The notes below the pieces were generated by a model. That model was not told the DNA's origin. It ran no database searches and saw only the letters and a list, made by a program, of their open reading frames with translations. From Tautonia sociabilis (GTDB taxonomy: Bacteria; Planctomycetota; Planctomycetia; Isosphaerales; Isosphaeraceae): DNA of 64,000 bases. The position numbers and the translations under genes are program-made. Location of the stretch: the NCBI RefSeq assembly GCF_003977685.1, contig NZ_RYZH01000027.1:30782-94781 (forward strand), in the 5' to 3' direction. Positions within the stretch are counted from its first letter, which is position 1; each line of letters begins with the position of its first letter. Below, one piece after another: positions 9,141 to 21,206 of this stretch.

Positions 9141-10499
9141 TCAGTGTTCGTGCGCTGCGCCGGCCTTGCCCAGCTCGGCCTTGAGGATGAAGGTCCCCGC
9201 GGCGACGTAGCGCTCCCCCTCCTCGAGCCCGGAGAGCACCGGCACCATCCCGCCGACGGCCGGGCCGACGCGGACCGGGCGCTTCGCGAAGGTGTTCGCC
9301 TCGCCCTCGACGGGCACGAACACCGCGGGCGAGCCTTCGACCGTCTGCACGGCCTCGCTCGGGACCGCGAGCACCTCCTCGGCCGCGCCGGCCGGGGGGA
9401 AGATCGTGGCCTCCGCGAACATCTCCGGCTTGAGCCGTCCGCGAAGGTCCTTCACCTCGATGCGCACCTCCGCGGTACGGGTCGCACGGTCGAGCGCCGG
9501 GTCGATGACGGTGACCACACCCTCATACGGCTCCCCGGGGGCCGCCGGGACCTTGACTCGGGCCGACGAGCCGACGACGACGTCCTTGAGGCGTCCCTCC
9601 GGCACGTCGGCCAGGACCCAGAGCGTGCCCGTATCGGCGATAATCAGGAGTGACTCGTGCTCGGGCCCAACCAGCTCGCCGAGCATCGCATGCCGCTTCA
9701 CGACCGTCCCGCCAAGCGGCGAGCGGATCGGATAGCGCGAGGTCGTCTCGCCGGACTTGAGCAGGCCGGCGATCTGCGCGCTGTCGAAACCAAGCAGGCG
9801 GAGCTTGCTCTCGGCCGCCTGTGCCTCGGTCTCCGCCACCCGCAGCTCCACCTCCCGCTTCTGCACCTCGCCCAGGGCGATCCCCTGCGACCGCTCCAGC
9901 AGCGTCTTTGAGCGCTCGTACGCGCTGCGCGCGGCATCGACGGCGGCGCGCCTCGATCGGAAGTCGTTCTGCGCCTCCCCGAACTGGGGGCTCTCCACGA
10001 TCAGCACCACGTCCCCCGGCTGCACCCGATCGCCGAGCTGCACCTTCAGCTCCACGACCCGACCGGGGACGGGAGAGCCGACGTGGGCGAGCCGATCCCG
10101 GTCGTATGACACCCGGGCCGGTGCCGTGACCGAGTCGTTCAGCGCCTGTTTCCTGGCGACCTCCATTCGGAGGCCGTAGCGCTCGATCGCGGCCGGCGCC
10201 AGCGTCGCCTCGTCGATATGCTCGGCGCCCTCGCCGTGGCCGTGTTCGCCGTGTTCGTGCTCATCCTCGCCCTCCTCGCCATGCCCATGCTCGTCCTCCC
10301 CACTCCCGTGGCCGTGCTCGTCGTGACCACTCTCTTCGCCGTGCTCATGCCCATGCTCATGCTCGTCCCCGCCGCTACGACCCTCGCCGCGGCAGCCGGC
10401 GACGAAGCCGGCCAGCAGCAGGAGGAGCAGGAGGGTCAGGATGCGGCCGGGCAGATGGTCAGCGGCCCTGGTGGTCTGCGATTGATCACCGGTTCTCAT
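9141..10499 (-). CDS. czcB: CzcB-family periplasmic adaptor, His-rich lipoprotein
   Basis: A 452-residue membrane-fusion protein linking the RND pump to its TolC partner. A signal ending 'LAGFVAGC' suggests a lipoprotein. Residues about 40-95 are a dense His/Glu/Asp/Gly tract ('HEHGHEHGEESGHDEHGHG'), a likely metal sponge. The barrel-sandwich half is seen at 'HVGSPVPGRVVELKVQLGDR' and the second half at 'IRSPLGGTVVKRHAMLGE', separated by an alpha-helical hairpin. Further C-terminal is 'AEVRIEVKDLRGRLKPEMFA'. Its ATG overlaps the stop of czcC by 4 bases (ATGA), so translation is coupled. The gap to czcA is 33 bases. Confidence 0.92.
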   Translation of the reverse strand: MRTGDQSQTTRAADHLPGRILTLLLLLLLAGFVAGCRGEGRSGGDEHEHGHEHGEESGHDEHGHGSGEDEHGHGEEGEDEHEHGEHGHGEGAEHIDEATLAPAAIERYGLRMEVARKQALNDSVTAPARVSYDRDRLAHVGSPVPGRVVELKVQLGDRVQPGDVVLIVESPQFGEAQNDFRSRRAAVDAARSAYERSKTLLERSQGIALGEVQKREVELRVAETEAQAAESKLRLLGFDSAQIAGLLKSGETTSRYPIRSPLGGTVVKRHAMLGELVGPEHESLLIIADTGTLWVLADVPEGRLKDVVVGSSARVKVPAAPGEPYEGVVTVIDPALDRATRTAEVRIEVKDLRGRLKPEMFAEATIFPPAGAAEEVLAVPSEAVQTVEGSPAVFVPVEGEANTFAKRPVRVGPAVGGMVPVLSGLEEGERYVAAGTFILKAELGKAGAAHEH

Positions 10500-11923
10500 C
10501 GTTCCGATTCCTCTGATGCTTCCCCGTGTGCCTCCGGGGTCGTTCCTAGTCCGCCGGCTGCGACGCCCGGCTTCGTCTGCGCCGCAGCCTCCAGCTCCGC
10601 GGCCACCCCGGCCCCTCCCACGGCACGCTCCAGGCGGATGAGCGCGACGGAGGCCTTCCGCTGGAGCTCGATGAGGCGCGTGTGCGCCTCGTGCAGATCC
10701 TGCTCGGCCAGGAGCAGCTCGGTGATGTCCGTCTCCCCGGTCTTGAACTGAAACTGGGCCTGTCCGAGTCGCCGCTCGGCCAGCGGCATGAGCTCCCTCT
10801 CGACCCGGGCCAGGTTCGCGAGGGTCGCGGCATACGCTTCGTGCGCGCGCCGGATCTCCTCGACGACCAGCCGCTTGATCCCCGTCAGCTCGTGGCTTGC
10901 CTCAAGCACCGCCGCGCGGGCCCGCGCCCGCCGGGCCTGGCCGAAGTCGAAGATCGGTAGAGGCAAGGCGATGCTCGGGCCGACCGACCACTCCTCCTCG
11001 CGCTCCGCATCGACCCCCACCCCGGCGCCCTCAAGCGGCGCAAGCCACGCCAGGCGGCGCTCCGCGCCGAGCGCCGCAAGCTGCCACTCCTTCGCCTGGA
11101 CCTCCGGTCGCCGCACAAGCGCCGCTTCCGCCCAACGCCGGTCCGGGACGGTGATCGGATTCGGCGGGTCCCAGGCGGGGAGGCGCCAATCCGCCGCGCC
11201 GCCCGGCTGGCCGATCAGCCGGGCGAGGGCCAGCCGTTCCTCTCGCCGCTCAAGCTGTCGCTCGGCGATCTCCGATTCGATCTCGAGGCGCTGGGCCTCG
11301 GCGGTCGTCAGGTCGAGCAGCGTCCCCTCGCCCAGCTCCAGCCTCGCCCTCGCCAGTTCGATGAGGCGGGCGTTGAGCCGCTTCCGCTCTTCCAGCTCGG
11401 AACAGAGCGAGTCGAGCGCCTGCGCCGCGACAAACCGCTCGCCGAGCGAGGACACCGCGTCGAGGACGGCCGAGACGGCCTCCGCGCCGGCCGCACGCAG
11501 CCGGTCGTCCGCGGCGGAGACGAGCCCCGGCCTCCGCAGGACCGACAGGAGGTCCTCCGCGAGCCCCGCCTCGACGACCGCCCGCCCGCCGGAGTCCGGG
11601 ATGCGGAATGCGACGCTCAAGATCGGGTTGGGCAGCAGCCGGGCCTGGTCCGCATCTGCCTGGGCGATGCGCACCCGCCCCAGCGCCGCCTGGATGCCGG
11701 GGTCGTTCTTCAGGGTCAGGCGCAGCGCCTCGGGAAAGCTCAGGAGTTCGGGCGTGGCGTCGTCCTCCTCCACCGGCATCGGCTGCTCACGAAAGACGAT
11801 CGCGCCGGCCAGGCCGATCGCGGCGGCCGCCTCCTCCTCGGGCGGCGCAATCGTCTGCAGCCGACAGCCGCTGAGGAGGATCAAAGACACTCCGCAGAGG
11901 GCCGAAAAACGCGATATTTCCAT
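10496..11923 (-). CDS. czcC: CzcC/TolC-family outer-membrane efflux lipoprotein
   Basis: A 475-residue outer-membrane channel of the TolC/OEP family. I start at the ATG at 11923 ('MEISRFSALCGVSLILLSGC'), which gives a lipoprotein signal; a longer in-frame version from 11980 would bury it. Two OEP repeats are present, each with long helices: 'LRLTLKNDPGIQAALGRV' near residue 80, and 'ALVRRPEVQAKEWQLAALG' near 280. The final helix 'FQFKTGETDITELLLAEQDL' is typical. No strong ribosome site is seen. It follows a small secreted gene by 107 bases and overlaps czcB by 4. Confidence 0.88.
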   Translation of the reverse strand: MEISRFSALCGVSLILLSGCRLQTIAPPEEEAAAAIGLAGAIVFREQPMPVEEDDATPELLSFPEALRLTLKNDPGIQAALGRVRIAQADADQARLLPNPILSVAFRIPDSGGRAVVEAGLAEDLLSVLRRPGLVSAADDRLRAAGAEAVSAVLDAVSSLGERFVAAQALDSLCSELEERKRLNARLIELARARLELGEGTLLDLTTAEAQRLEIESEIAERQLERREERLALARLIGQPGGAADWRLPAWDPPNPITVPDRRWAEAALVRRPEVQAKEWQLAALGAERRLAWLAPLEGAGVGVDAEREEEWSVGPSIALPLPIFDFGQARRARARAAVLEASHELTGIKRLVVEEIRRAHEAYAATLANLARVERELMPLAERRLGQAQFQFKTGETDITELLLAEQDLHEAHTRLIELQRKASVALIRLERAVGGAGVAAELEAAAQTKPGVAAGGLGTTPEAHGEASEESER

Positions 11924-12030
11924 AACTCGGGACAGGACAAAGTGTACGGTCGGTGTGAGCGAGGAGCCGCGAGGCCCCACGCGCGTCGATTCGTCCCGGG
12001 GGCAGCCGGGACCGAGGGTGGGCGGAACGA

Positions 12031-12456
12031 TCAGATCAGGAGGATCGTGGTGCGATGGGAGGTGAGCGTACGTGCGAGAGAGGCTCCGACATCAACGGTC
12101 GGGGCGCATTTGGGGAGAGCTACCGCGGTCGGGGCGATCGCGGCGATGACCCGCGCGAGAACCAGCGGCCCGACTTCCAGACCTGGCTCCTGGATCTTGA
12201 GTGCGGTGCGGCCGGGCAGGACGAGGTCGGTGCAATCTGCCGATGCTGCCCGATCCGCGATCCGCGCGGCCTGAACGCCCGACGTGTCCGAGGGCGTCGA
12301 CTCGCCGTGGCACCGGTCGTCCCCGGCCGGCCCCGCGAAGGCGACATGGCCGTCGGCCCCGACGCACAGCAGCTCGGCATGGACCGCCCCGACGCCGACG
12401 ACGGCGTACACGAAGAGGGCGAGGGCCGAGACGAAGGAACGGAGGCGACGCTGCAT
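12031..12456 (-). CDS. small secreted leader protein of the czc operon
   Basis: A 141-residue exported protein heading the czcCBA operon. A signal peptide runs to about residue 27 ('FVYAVVGVGAVHA'). The mature part has Cys and His positions ('ELLCVGADGHVAF', 'DDRCHGES') and a hydrophobic C-terminal half ('LVLARVIAAIAPTAVAL'), ending 'LTSHRTTILLI'. Its position is like that of CzcI, a small periplasmic protein at the head of czc operons elsewhere, but I see no sequence match strong enough to equate them. Comparable secreted genes precede the adaptors of the other two RND systems here. A periplasmic metal-sensing or metallochaperone role is inference. Confidence 0.6.
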   Translation of the reverse strand: MQRRLRSFVSALALFVYAVVGVGAVHAELLCVGADGHVAFAGPAGDDRCHGESTPSDTSGVQAARIADRAASADCTDLVLPGRTALKIQEPGLEVGPLVLARVIAAIAPTAVALPKCAPTVDVGASLARTLTSHRTTILLI

Positions 12457-12483
12457 AAACCCTGGTGGTGATGGGACTCCCGG

Positions 12484-12511
12484 CGCATGCTACCCCTGAG
12501 GGTGCCCATGC
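12484..12511. promoter_or_regulatory. imperfect inverted repeat in the divergent RND promoter region
   Basis: Nested arms GCATG / CATGC and ACCC / GGGT around a CTGA centre lie about 28 bases upstream of the minus-strand leader gene. The 268-base region 12457-12724 separates two divergent RND operons, so an operator here could control both. The match to any known regulator box is weak. Confidence 0.25.
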
Positions 12512-12660
12512 GCAATCTCCATTCCGGTCGGCCACTCCGCGCGGACGCTTGAGGACCAGGGGCATCTCCGCGGTATGACTGCAGAAATCTCGGCCGCCGG
12601 CCCGATCTTGGATGATGAGTCGGCGGAACGCCGGTGGTCAGAGAACCCCACGTTCCGAGC

Positions 12661-12688
12661 TTGATCGGGGTCGAAGAGACCGTATCAT
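12661..12688 (+). promoter_or_regulatory. candidate sigma-70-type promoter for RND operon 2
   Basis: TTGATC (12661-12666) and TATCAT (12683-12688) are separated by 16 bases, 37 bases before the GTG start of the plus-strand leader gene. Reasonable agreement with consensus in a region otherwise very GC-rich; not proven. Confidence 0.35.
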
Positions 12689-12724
12689 TCAAGCTAGGTC
12701 CATCCTCCCCTGTGGAGGCTCGTC

Positions 12725-13102
12725 GTGCGAAGCCTGGTCGCCGTGCTCCTGGTCGGCCTCATCGCTGCCTGCCCCCTCGTCTGCGAGGCGGCCGGGTCCG
12801 ATCAGAGTCTGCACCAGTGCCAGCCGGACACGACCTGCGACGAGCCCGGGGCCCCCGACCCCGCGCCGTGTTCGGATGACGGCGGCAATTGCATCTGCAG
12901 CGGGGCCATCCAGGGGGTCGGCGTCCGCGTCTCCGACCACGATCCCACGCCCCTTCCCACCCCCACCCTCTTCGCCCTGCCCGCGCCCGGCCTCCGCCAA
13001 CCGCTCTCTCCCTACCTCGCGCGGGACGGTGCGGCCGCAGGCCCAGGCCGCTTCGGCGACTCGGGCACCGTCCGGGCCCTCATCCAGGTCTATCGCTGCT
13101 GA
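12725..13102 (+). CDS. small secreted Cys-rich leader protein of RND operon 2
   Basis: A 125-residue exported protein starting at a GTG with TGGAGG upstream. The signal peptide ('LVAVLLVGLIAACPLVCEA') is followed by a Cys-rich stretch: 'QCQPDTTC', 'PCSDDGGNCICSGA'. The rest is Pro-rich and ends 'RALIQVYRC'. The 'CICSGA' motif recurs as 'CICRGA' in the secreted gene at 20700-21077, which also sits directly before an RND adaptor. It could be lipid-anchored at one of the early Cys residues. Function unknown; a metal-binding periplasmic accessory is the natural inference from context. Confidence 0.6.
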   Translation: MRSLVAVLLVGLIAACPLVCEAAGSDQSLHQCQPDTTCDEPGAPDPAPCSDDGGNCICSGAIQGVGVRVSDHDPTPLPTPTLFALPAPGLRQPLSPYLARDGAAAGPGRFGDSGTVRALIQVYRC

Positions 13103-13273
13103 TCCCCCCGTCCCGCCGCCGGCGTGACCGCGCCCGGCCCGCGCGCGTCCTGCGCCCCCCGGCCCCGTCCGACGGGCCGTCAGCCAACTTCCGTGCCTGA
13201 CACAAGACGACCCGGCCCTCGGGCGCCGCGCCCGCGCGCCCTTGGGCCAGCCCCTCCACACAAGGACCGACCG

Positions 13274-14914
13274 ATGAAACGGATCGTCCTCGGCGTGACG
13301 ATTGCGCTCGTCGTCGTCGCGGCGACCGGCGCCGGCCTGGCCGTCGCGCGCCCCGACCTCGTGCCCGCCTGGGCCGGCATCGACCCCGCGCGGCTGCCGA
13401 GCTGGGCCCGCCTCGCGGCCGCGGCCCCCGGGCCCGTGGACTATGGCCTGTACTGCAAGGAGCATGGGGTGCCGGAGAAGTTTTGCACCCTCTGCCACGA
13501 GGAGCTGACCGGGACGCTGCTGCTCTGCACGGAGCACGGCGGCATCCCGGAGGACATCTGCACCCTCTGCCACCCGGAGGCGGAGGCGAAGTACGACCTC
13601 GCGATGTGCACCGAGCACGACCTGCCGGAGCAGTTCTGCGGCGAGTGCGGCAACGGGCCGGGGGCCGCGGCGGCCCTCCCGGACGACGGCTGGTGTGCCG
13701 CGCACAACATGCCCGGGGCCTGGTGCATCGAGTGCAAGGCCGCCGGGGGCTGTGCGACGGGCGACCATGCCGATCACCCGGGCCATGAGGATCACGCGGG
13801 CCACGCGCATGGCCCTGCGGAGGCCGAGGTCTGCCGCGTGCCCCTGCCGATCGTCCGGCTCCGGACGCCGGGACCCGCCGCGCGGCTCGGCATCGAGACC
13901 GCCCCGGCCCGGCAGGAGCGGCTGGTGCCCCGCCTGCTGGCCAACGCCGAGACGGCCTTCGACGCCAACCGCTGCGCCGAAGTCTACCCGCGCGTGGGCG
14001 GCTTCCTCCGCGAGGCCCGGGCCGACCTCGGTCAGCCGGTCCGCCGGGGCGAGGTGCTGGCCGTCGTCGACTCGGCCGAGATCAGCGGCGCCAAGAGCCG
14101 CTTCCTCGCGGCGCGGTCGGCAGCCGAGCTGGCCAAAGTCGCCTACGACCGGACCGCCAAGCTCACCGAACGGGGGGCGCTGCCCGCCAAGAACGAGCTC
14201 GAGGCCCTGACCGCCCTGAACCAGGCCCAGGCCGAGATGATGGACGCCGAGCAGGCGCTGCGCAACTTCGGCTTCGCCGACGCGGATCTCGCGCGGATCG
14301 CCGAGGCGAAGGACACCTCCAGCCTGCTCGACGTCGTCGCGCCGATCGACGGGGTCATCACGGCCCGGCACGCCGTCCGCGGCGAGGCGGTGCAGCCGAC
14401 CACCCAGCTGTTCGACGTCACCGACACCTCGCGCATGTGGCTCTGGGTCGACGTCTACGAGGCGGACATCGCCGCGGTGGCGCTCGGCCAGCCGGTGCGC
14501 TTCATCATCCCCGGGGTCGACGGGGCCGAGTCCGAGGGCACGGTGACCTGGGTGGGGGTCCAGGTCGATCCCACGACCCGGACCACCCGCGTCCGGGCCG
14601 AGCTGGCCAACCCCGACGGCCGCCTCCGCGCCAACCTGTTCGGCCAGGCCGAGATCCAGCTCGGCGAGGAACGTCAGGCGGTGGTGGTCCCCAAGGCCGC
14701 GGTGCAGCGCAAGGACGATGCCGACGTGGTCTTCCTGTTGCAGGACGACGGCGTCTATCGCCCGCAGCGGGTGGTTGCCCGGCCCGTCGACCGCCGCGAC
14801 GTCGTCGAGGTCGCCTGGGGCCTGCAGGACGGCCAGCGGGTCGTCACCAAGGGCTCCTTCCTGCTCAAGACCGAGATCATGAAGGGCGCCATCGGCGCCG
14901 GGTGCTGCGAGTGA
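13274..14914 (+). CDS. RND periplasmic adaptor with four-repeat Cys/His domain
   Basis: A 546-residue membrane-fusion protein of the CzcB/CusB type, with an unusual N-terminus. I use the ATG at 13274 (TM helix 'IVLGVTIALVVVAATGAGLA'); longer in-frame starts lack support. Residues 59-154 carry four repeats with spacing C-x2-H-x6/7-C-x2-C: C61/H64/C71/C74, C85/H88/C96/C99, C112/H115/C122/C125 and C141/H144/C151/C154. A His-rich link ('HADHPGHEDHAGHAHG') follows. The usual adaptor starts near residue 190: 'VYPRVGGFLREARADLGQPV', a helical hairpin, and 'VVAPIDGVITARHAVRGE'. It is 26 bases before its RND permease. Each repeat could hold one thiophilic metal ion. Confidence 0.9.
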   Translation: MKRIVLGVTIALVVVAATGAGLAVARPDLVPAWAGIDPARLPSWARLAAAAPGPVDYGLYCKEHGVPEKFCTLCHEELTGTLLLCTEHGGIPEDICTLCHPEAEAKYDLAMCTEHDLPEQFCGECGNGPGAAAALPDDGWCAAHNMPGAWCIECKAAGGCATGDHADHPGHEDHAGHAHGPAEAEVCRVPLPIVRLRTPGPAARLGIETAPARQERLVPRLLANAETAFDANRCAEVYPRVGGFLREARADLGQPVRRGEVLAVVDSAEISGAKSRFLAARSAAELAKVAYDRTAKLTERGALPAKNELEALTALNQAQAEMMDAEQALRNFGFADADLARIAEAKDTSSLLDVVAPIDGVITARHAVRGEAVQPTTQLFDVTDTSRMWLWVDVYEADIAAVALGQPVRFIIPGVDGAESEGTVTWVGVQVDPTTRTTRVRAELANPDGRLRANLFGQAEIQLGEERQAVVVPKAAVQRKDDADVVFLLQDDGVYRPQRVVARPVDRRDVVEVAWGLQDGQRVVTKGSFLLKTEIMKGAIGAGCCE

Positions 14915-14939
14915 CCCCGTCGCCGATGGAGGAGCCTAC

Positions 14940-18119
<3,180 letters not shown>

Positions 18120-18293
18120 ACGGGAGGCCACGCGGGAGGACGCTCGAGGAGGATGTGTGCGAGATGACGCCGGGACGCGATGATCTCTCCGCGGCGCTAC
18201 GCGGGCTCGCGCGGGACGCAGGGCGCCGCCGGTCGAGCGATGTTCAAACAAGGTGATCCCGATGCCCGACAGCCAGGTCCGATCTCGTAAAGG

Positions 18294-18328
18294 GCCGGGC
18301 CCGGCGTGGCCTCCATGCCGGGCCCGGC
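18294..18328. terminator. bidirectional hairpin between convergent genes
   Basis: A 12-base-pair perfect GC stem (GCCGGGCCCGGC arms, 18294-18305 and 18317-18328) with an 11-base loop lies between the end of the second RND pump and the end of the minus-strand Cys-rich lipoprotein. No T-run follows, but the position suits a shared terminator. Confidence 0.5.
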
Positions 18329-18360
18329 GAGGGCATCGGGGCCGATCGAGCGACCTGGCA

Positions 18361-18723
18361 TCAGGCCGCCGGGTCCGCCTCGCATTGATTGCAGAAGTGC
18401 TCCGGCAGGCCATGCCCCTCCGGGCACATCACGAGGTCGTACTTCGCCTCGACCTCCGGGTGGCAGAGCGTGCAGATGTCCTCCGGGATGTCCCCGTGCT
18501 CCTTGCACAGGAGGAGGCTCTCCTTGAGCTCCTCGTGGCAGAGGGTGCAAAACTTCTCCGGCACCCCATGCTCCTTGCAGTAGAGGCCGTAGTCCTCGCC
18601 AGCGACCGACGCCGTCTCGGCCGCGCCGGGCGGGGACGAAGGCTGGCCGCCGCAGCCAGTACCGAGGAATGCCGTCGCCGCGACCATCATCCCGATCGCC
18701 GCGGCGGAGAGGAACCGTCCCAT
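18361..18723 (-). CDS. free-standing Cys/His-repeat lipoprotein
   Basis: A 120-residue exported protein whose signal ('AAAIGMMVAATAFLGTGC') suggests lipid attachment at Cys24. The mature part is nearly the same as the N-terminal domain of the adaptor at 13274: 'DYGLYCKEHGVPEKFCTLCH' matches residue for residue. Three repeats are present: C49/H52/C59/C62, C73/H76/C84/C87 and C100/H103-104/C111/C114; the adaptor's fourth repeat is missing. AAGGAG precedes the ATG. It lies between two RND operons on the opposite strand and is probably a periplasmic metal carrier or buffer for them. That transfer role is inference. Confidence 0.75.
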   Translation of the reverse strand: MGRFLSAAAIGMMVAATAFLGTGCGGQPSSPPGAAETASVAGEDYGLYCKEHGVPEKFCTLCHEELKESLLLCKEHGDIPEDICTLCHPEVEAKYDLVMCPEGHGLPEHFCNQCEADPAA

Positions 18724-19033
18724 GTCTCGCTCCTTCGTTCGACCATGCCGTCATCGCGCGGTGCCGAGGGCATGCCGTCGACACCGGCAGGCCACGGCGG
18801 CCCGCCCCTGCGGCCTCGACTATACGGCCCCGCGTGCGGCCCCTTCAACCGCAGGTCTCGCACCACCGCTACATCCGATCCCCGCCGGCCCGACCGAACG
18901 GGATCGAACGAACGCCGGAAACCCATCGATCCGAAGACCTGATCATGGCTTGGCAGGTCCCCGCGCACGGAGTGCGCGGTGCACGGACGGGACGGAGGAT
19001 CCCGCCCCCGCCCCGAGGAAGGAGCCTCGAATC

Positions 19034-20596
19034 ATGCCACGACCCGTCGTCTTGTGTTTCCTCGCGTCCACGATTGTCGCCGGCATCAGCGTTCCCTGGG
19101 CCCAGGCGCAGGTCCCAGACCCTTCCGGTCCGGGGTCTGGCGAGTCGACCCTGGGCGCTTCGCCCGGCTCCGACGGGAGCACGCCCGGCCAGGGCCCCGG
19201 CGGCGAGGGCGTCATCGGCACCGGCCCCGGGCCCGGCTTCCCGCGCGTGCCCCAGGGCATCACCCGGCCGGGCCAGCCGTTCGGGGCCCCGGCGGAGCTC
19301 GGGATCGGGCCGGTCCCGTCCCTGCCCGAGGCCGAGCTGCCGCTCTACGGCCGCCTGGAGGTCCCGACCGGCCCCGAGGGGGCGGGCCCCCCGGGCGGCC
19401 TGACCCTGGACCAGGCCATCGCCCGGCTCTTGCACGCCAACACCGACCTGCGCGCCAAGGCCATGGAGATCCCCAAGGCCCAGGCCGACATCATCACCGC
19501 CGAGCTGTGGGCCAACCCGCTGCTGTTCTTCGACTCGCAACTGATCCCCTACGGCGGCCCCTTCGCGGAGGAGGCCGGGCCCACCCAGTACGACATCAAC
19601 ATCACCCATCCGATCGACCTCAACGGGAAGTGGAAGCGGCGACGCGAGGTCGCCGTCCTGGCCAAGAACGTCATCGAGGCGCAGTACCAGGACGCCGTGC
19701 GGCTCCAGGTCGACAACCTCTACACCGCCTGGGTCGACGTCCTGGCCGCGCGCGAGACGCTGCGCTACCTGCGCTTCAGCGCCCAGGCGCTCGAAGATCT
19801 CGTCGAGGCGACCCGGGCGCTCCTCGAGCAGGGGGCCGCCACCCCGGCCGACGTCAACCGCGTCGAGATCCTGCTCGACAGCACCAACGTCGCCCTGGTC
19901 GAGACCGAGGAGACGCTCCTCGACGCCAAGCGGACGCTGGCCACGGTGCTGTACCTGCCGCCGGATGCGGCGATGACCCTGGAGGTCAGCGGGGTGCTCC
20001 GCGCGCCGGACCCGCCCGTGCCGCCGGTCGAGGAGCTGATCCCCATGGCGCTGGCCGTCCGGCCCGACCTGGCCGCCTACCGGATCGGCATCCGCCGCGC
20101 CGACGCCAACGTGCGGCTGCAGCGGGCCAACCGCTTCGAGGACGTCTTCCTCTTCTACCAGCCCTACACCCACCAGGCGGGGAGAGCCGACTCAGGTACG
20201 AACACCTCCTGGGCCATCGGCGCGACGATCCCGCTGCCGATCTACAACCGTAACCAGGGGAACATCGAGCGCGCCCGCCACACCGCCGTCCAGACGAAGA
20301 TCCAGCTGGCCGACCTGGAGCGCCGCGTGATCACCGAGGTCCAGCGCGCCGAGCGGGCCTACGCCGTCTCGCTGGCCTCCGTGCGGCGCCTCGAGGAGGA
20401 CATCCTGCCCAAGGCCCGCGAGAACCTCGAGACCGGCCTCGAGCTCTACAAGGCCGGCGAGGAGAGCCAGATCACCTACCTCGAGGCCCAGCGGAACTTC
20501 AACGAGGTCTCGCGCCAGTACCGCGACACGCTCGTGCGTCACCGGCGCGTCATGCTCCAGCTCAACACGGCCGTCGGCCGACGGCTGCTGCCGTGA
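19034..20596 (+). CDS. TolC-family outer-membrane efflux channel
   Basis: A 520-residue OEP-family protein. The ATG at 19034 starts a clean signal peptide ending 'VPWAQAQ'; codons upstream are not protein-like. About 115 residues of Gly/Pro-rich linker follow before the first OEP repeat ('LTLDQAIARLLHANTDLRAK'). 'YDINITHPIDLNGKWKRRRE' and 'ALAVRPDLAAYRIGIRRADA' are typical helix-turn pieces, and 'LYKAGEESQITYLEAQRNF' is the family's final helix signature. It begins the third RND cluster, 103 bases before the secreted leader, and probably serves this pump and perhaps the second one. Confidence 0.85.
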   Translation: MPRPVVLCFLASTIVAGISVPWAQAQVPDPSGPGSGESTLGASPGSDGSTPGQGPGGEGVIGTGPGPGFPRVPQGITRPGQPFGAPAELGIGPVPSLPEAELPLYGRLEVPTGPEGAGPPGGLTLDQAIARLLHANTDLRAKAMEIPKAQADIITAELWANPLLFFDSQLIPYGGPFAEEAGPTQYDINITHPIDLNGKWKRRREVAVLAKNVIEAQYQDAVRLQVDNLYTAWVDVLAARETLRYLRFSAQALEDLVEATRALLEQGAATPADVNRVEILLDSTNVALVETEETLLDAKRTLATVLYLPPDAAMTLEVSGVLRAPDPPVPPVEELIPMALAVRPDLAAYRIGIRRADANVRLQRANRFEDVFLFYQPYTHQAGRADSGTNTSWAIGATIPLPIYNRNQGNIERARHTAVQTKIQLADLERRVITEVQRAERAYAVSLASVRRLEEDILPKARENLETGLELYKAGEESQITYLEAQRNFNEVSRQYRDTLVRHRRVMLQLNTAVGRRLLP

Positions 20597-20699
20597 ACCG
20601 GCGCCGGCGTGCAGGCCGAGTCCGTCCCCCGGTTGTCGCCGGTGCTTGCGTCCGACTAGGATGGATTGGTTGACGAGTCGATCTTTCGACGGGCCTGCC

Positions 20700-21077
20700 A
20701 TGTTCCGCACAGCGATCATCCTCGCCGTCGTCTGCCTGCTCGCGGCCGATCCGATCCTGTGTCGGACCGCCCACGGGGAGACTCCCTGCCCGGGACATGG
20801 CCGCGCCTTTGCCGCCGCCACCTGCCCCGGTCATCCCGAGCCTCCCGACTCTGGCCAGGAGTCGGCCCACGGCTGCATCTGTCGGGGGGCCACCTCCGAC
20901 CCCACGGCGAAGCAGCGGGTGCACGAAGCGTCTTCCGATGCCCCAGTCTTCCCCCCCGCGCCACTCCCGACGTCGCACCCCGCGCCCACCGGCCGCCCCT
21001 CCCCTCCTCACTTCGACCCGCGCGGCCCCGCGACTGGCCGCGCGATCTGCATCGCCAAGCAGACCCTCCTGATCTGA
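20700..21077 (+). CDS. small secreted Cys/His leader protein of RND operon 3
   Basis: A 125-residue exported protein. The ATG at 20700 begins a good signal peptide ('IILAVVCLLAADPILC'); an ATG at 20661 would add 13 residues. The mature region has 'HGETPCPGHG', 'TCPGHPEP' and 'HGCICRGATSD', then a Pro-rich part, ending 'CIAKQTLLI'. The 'CICRGA' motif is shared with the leader at 12725, and the hydrophobic end resembles that of the leader at 12031 ('TTILLI'). It stands 129 bases before the adaptor. Function unknown; probably periplasmic metal binding. Confidence 0.6.
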   Translation: MFRTAIILAVVCLLAADPILCRTAHGETPCPGHGRAFAAATCPGHPEPPDSGQESAHGCICRGATSDPTAKQRVHEASSDAPVFPPAPLPTSHPAPTGRPSPPHFDPRGPATGRAICIAKQTLLI

Positions 21078-21206
21078 GGCGTCCCCTCCGCCCCCCATCG
21101 CGCCGCGGGCCTTCGCCACGCCGTGGGCCCGGCCCGCTCGACGCTGCGCGCGCACCGCGACCCTTCTCCGCATCGAATCTCCTTACCTGCAATCGGTGGC
21201 CCGACC

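Noticed and set aside
5634..9653. Open frame of over 1300 codons on the plus strand antisense to czcA
   Set aside because: Its translation is dominated by Arg, His, Asp and Leu without domains, while the minus strand encodes a complete RND pump.
10218..10751. Hydrophobic plus-strand frame rich in Leu, Val and Met antisense to the czcB start
   Set aside because: It is the antisense image of the His/Glu/Asp/Gly-rich tract of CzcB and has no independent support.
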